Origin: Dipylidium caninum
Lineage: Eukaryota > Platyhelminthes > Cestoda > Cyclophyllidea > Dipylidiidae
Length of the DNA: 64,000 nt
Reading direction: 5' to 3'
Assembly: GCA_017562135.1 (NCBI GenBank)
Contig: QEYB01000388.1
Coordinates: 496,001-560,000, forward strand
Part shown: one piece after another, positions 63,201 to 64,000 of the stretch
Position numbering within the stretch: position 1 is the first letter of the stretch
Layout of the letters: each line of letters begins with the position of its first letter
Program-made: the position numbers and the translations under genes
The notes under the pieces: model-generated
What the model saw: only the letters and a program-made list of their open reading frames with translations
Told to the model about the DNA's origin: nothing
The model's database searches: none

Positions 63201-64000
63201 AGTGGATATGAGATAGACTATGTTCTACCCAGTTTAGATGATAAGGGAATACGAAGGATAGTTGTGACAGGAAGCAGCCGATTTGATTAAACTTCAAAAG
63301 TAGCTTCTGACAGCATATTTACAGCCCAAAATGCCATTTGTTATGTGTGGAAATGGCCAACCAGAAATACCTCACCCAGATTCTTAGAATAATGACATGG
63401 ACTTTTGCGAACTTTAAAAACTGCTAACAAACCTTAACTTTACATGGGATCTCAAAAGTAGTAAAATGACTGCGCTCAAAACAGATTTGCATACGATTAA
63501 TGCCATGGCAATATAAAGATCACATTCAACTACTGCGGAACGCACAGCCGCGAGAAAACATAATCTCACAAAGTATTTTATCCTAAATAAAACAATTCGC
63601 ATAAAGAATTCCTGCATATGCTCTAACTCCAGTCACTCTTGTATACGTGTGGAATCAGCAGGGATTCAGGCGGCAACAGAAGCCGCGAGATTTATTAAAA
63701 TCCCATAATTCGTCTAGTAGGCCACACGCATCCAGAGAAGACTGGTCAGTGGCCAGGAGTACTTCTACAAAAAAAACATAAAAATACCGTAGCATACACA
63801 AGAAAACATGCAAAAGGACCGGCAAAATGTATTCCAAAAAAATTTTCAACTTTAAGGTAGGCATCCCATGAGGCGGTTAACAAAAGTAGCAACAGTAAAA
63901 AAGAGTGAAGAAGAAAGCGAAGCTTGGAAGGCAGTGTTAGACGCACATGTTAAAAGCAGCTCCGAGAAATTGTTCGAAGCTCATATTCACAACGCCACGG
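57278..64000. other. Tra2 3' flank and gene-free stretch to the window end
   Basis: No canonical AATAAA lies close to the Tra2 stop; an ATAAAG at about 57325 may serve. Beyond that no exon could be supported on either strand. The only motif of note is a palindromic X-box at 59172-59185. Open frames near 58134-58448, 59393-59611 and 63746-63946 are short and lack family features. Confidence 0.45.
59172..59185. promoter_or_regulatory. candidate RFX X-box
   Basis: GTTGCCCTGGCAAC is a perfect palindromic match to the RFX-factor X-box pattern of GTTGCC and GGCAAC half-sites two bases apart. X-boxes mark ciliary gene promoters in animals. No neighbouring gene was recognised on either strand, so it may be a distal or chance site. 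Confidence 0.35.

Noticed and set aside
1..64000. CRISPR arrays, bacterial operons or phage elements
   Set aside because: No regularly spaced repeats, ribosome-binding sites or prokaryotic gene density. The intron-rich genes are animal.

Overview
The window looks like nuclear DNA of a parasitic flatworm, most probably a tapeworm. The evidence is an invertebrate neuropeptide F gene with the flatworm-type GRPR(F) ending, intron-rich animal genes with introns as short as 32 and 37 nt, and long gene-poor AT-rich stretches. Species cannot be named from the sequence alone. All gene models below were built by hand from splice sites, reading phase and family motifs.

Layout. (1) About 0.7-14.9 kb, minus strand: a long gene for a secreted or membrane cysteine-rich protein. 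It has a signal-peptide exon, a 9 kb intron and at least two six-cysteine EB/EGF-like modules, and its 3' end is only partly resolved. (2) 15-22.4 kb: no gene I can support. (3) 22.4-28.1 kb, plus: a six-exon C2H2 zinc-finger gene with seven fingers in two clusters. (4) 28.5-31.5 kb, plus: TRMT11, the catalytic subunit of the tRNA guanosine-10 N2-methyltransferase. Its start lies 86 bp after the zinc-finger poly(A) signal. (5) 33.5-38.4 kb, plus: SEPSECS, the PLP enzyme that makes selenocysteinyl-tRNA. (6) 32.1 and 43.3 kb: two nearly identical ~530 bp arms in inverted orientation, enclosing the whole SEPSECS gene. (7) 45.4-45.7 kb, minus: first exon of a neuropeptide F precursor with TATA and CCAAT boxes. 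(8) 46-56 kb: mostly empty. (9) 56.0-57.3 kb, plus: a transformer-2 type splicing factor. (10) 57.3-64 kb: no gene seen.

Two adjacent genes, TRMT11 and SEPSECS, act on tRNA (base methylation and selenocysteine charging). Tra2 is a splicing regulator, the zinc-finger protein a likely transcription factor, and NPF a secreted neuropeptide.

A recurring oddity is that five conserved exons are open only if one base is removed from a T or C run, always in the +1 direction: once in the zinc-finger gene, twice in TRMT11 and twice in SEPSECS. Together with homopolymer-length differences between the inverted arms, this points first to sequencing or assembly error, although gene decay is not excluded. 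I did not find a clear new biological system. The best leads are the inverted arms around SEPSECS, the unresolved amidation exon of NPF, and the EB-module gene.
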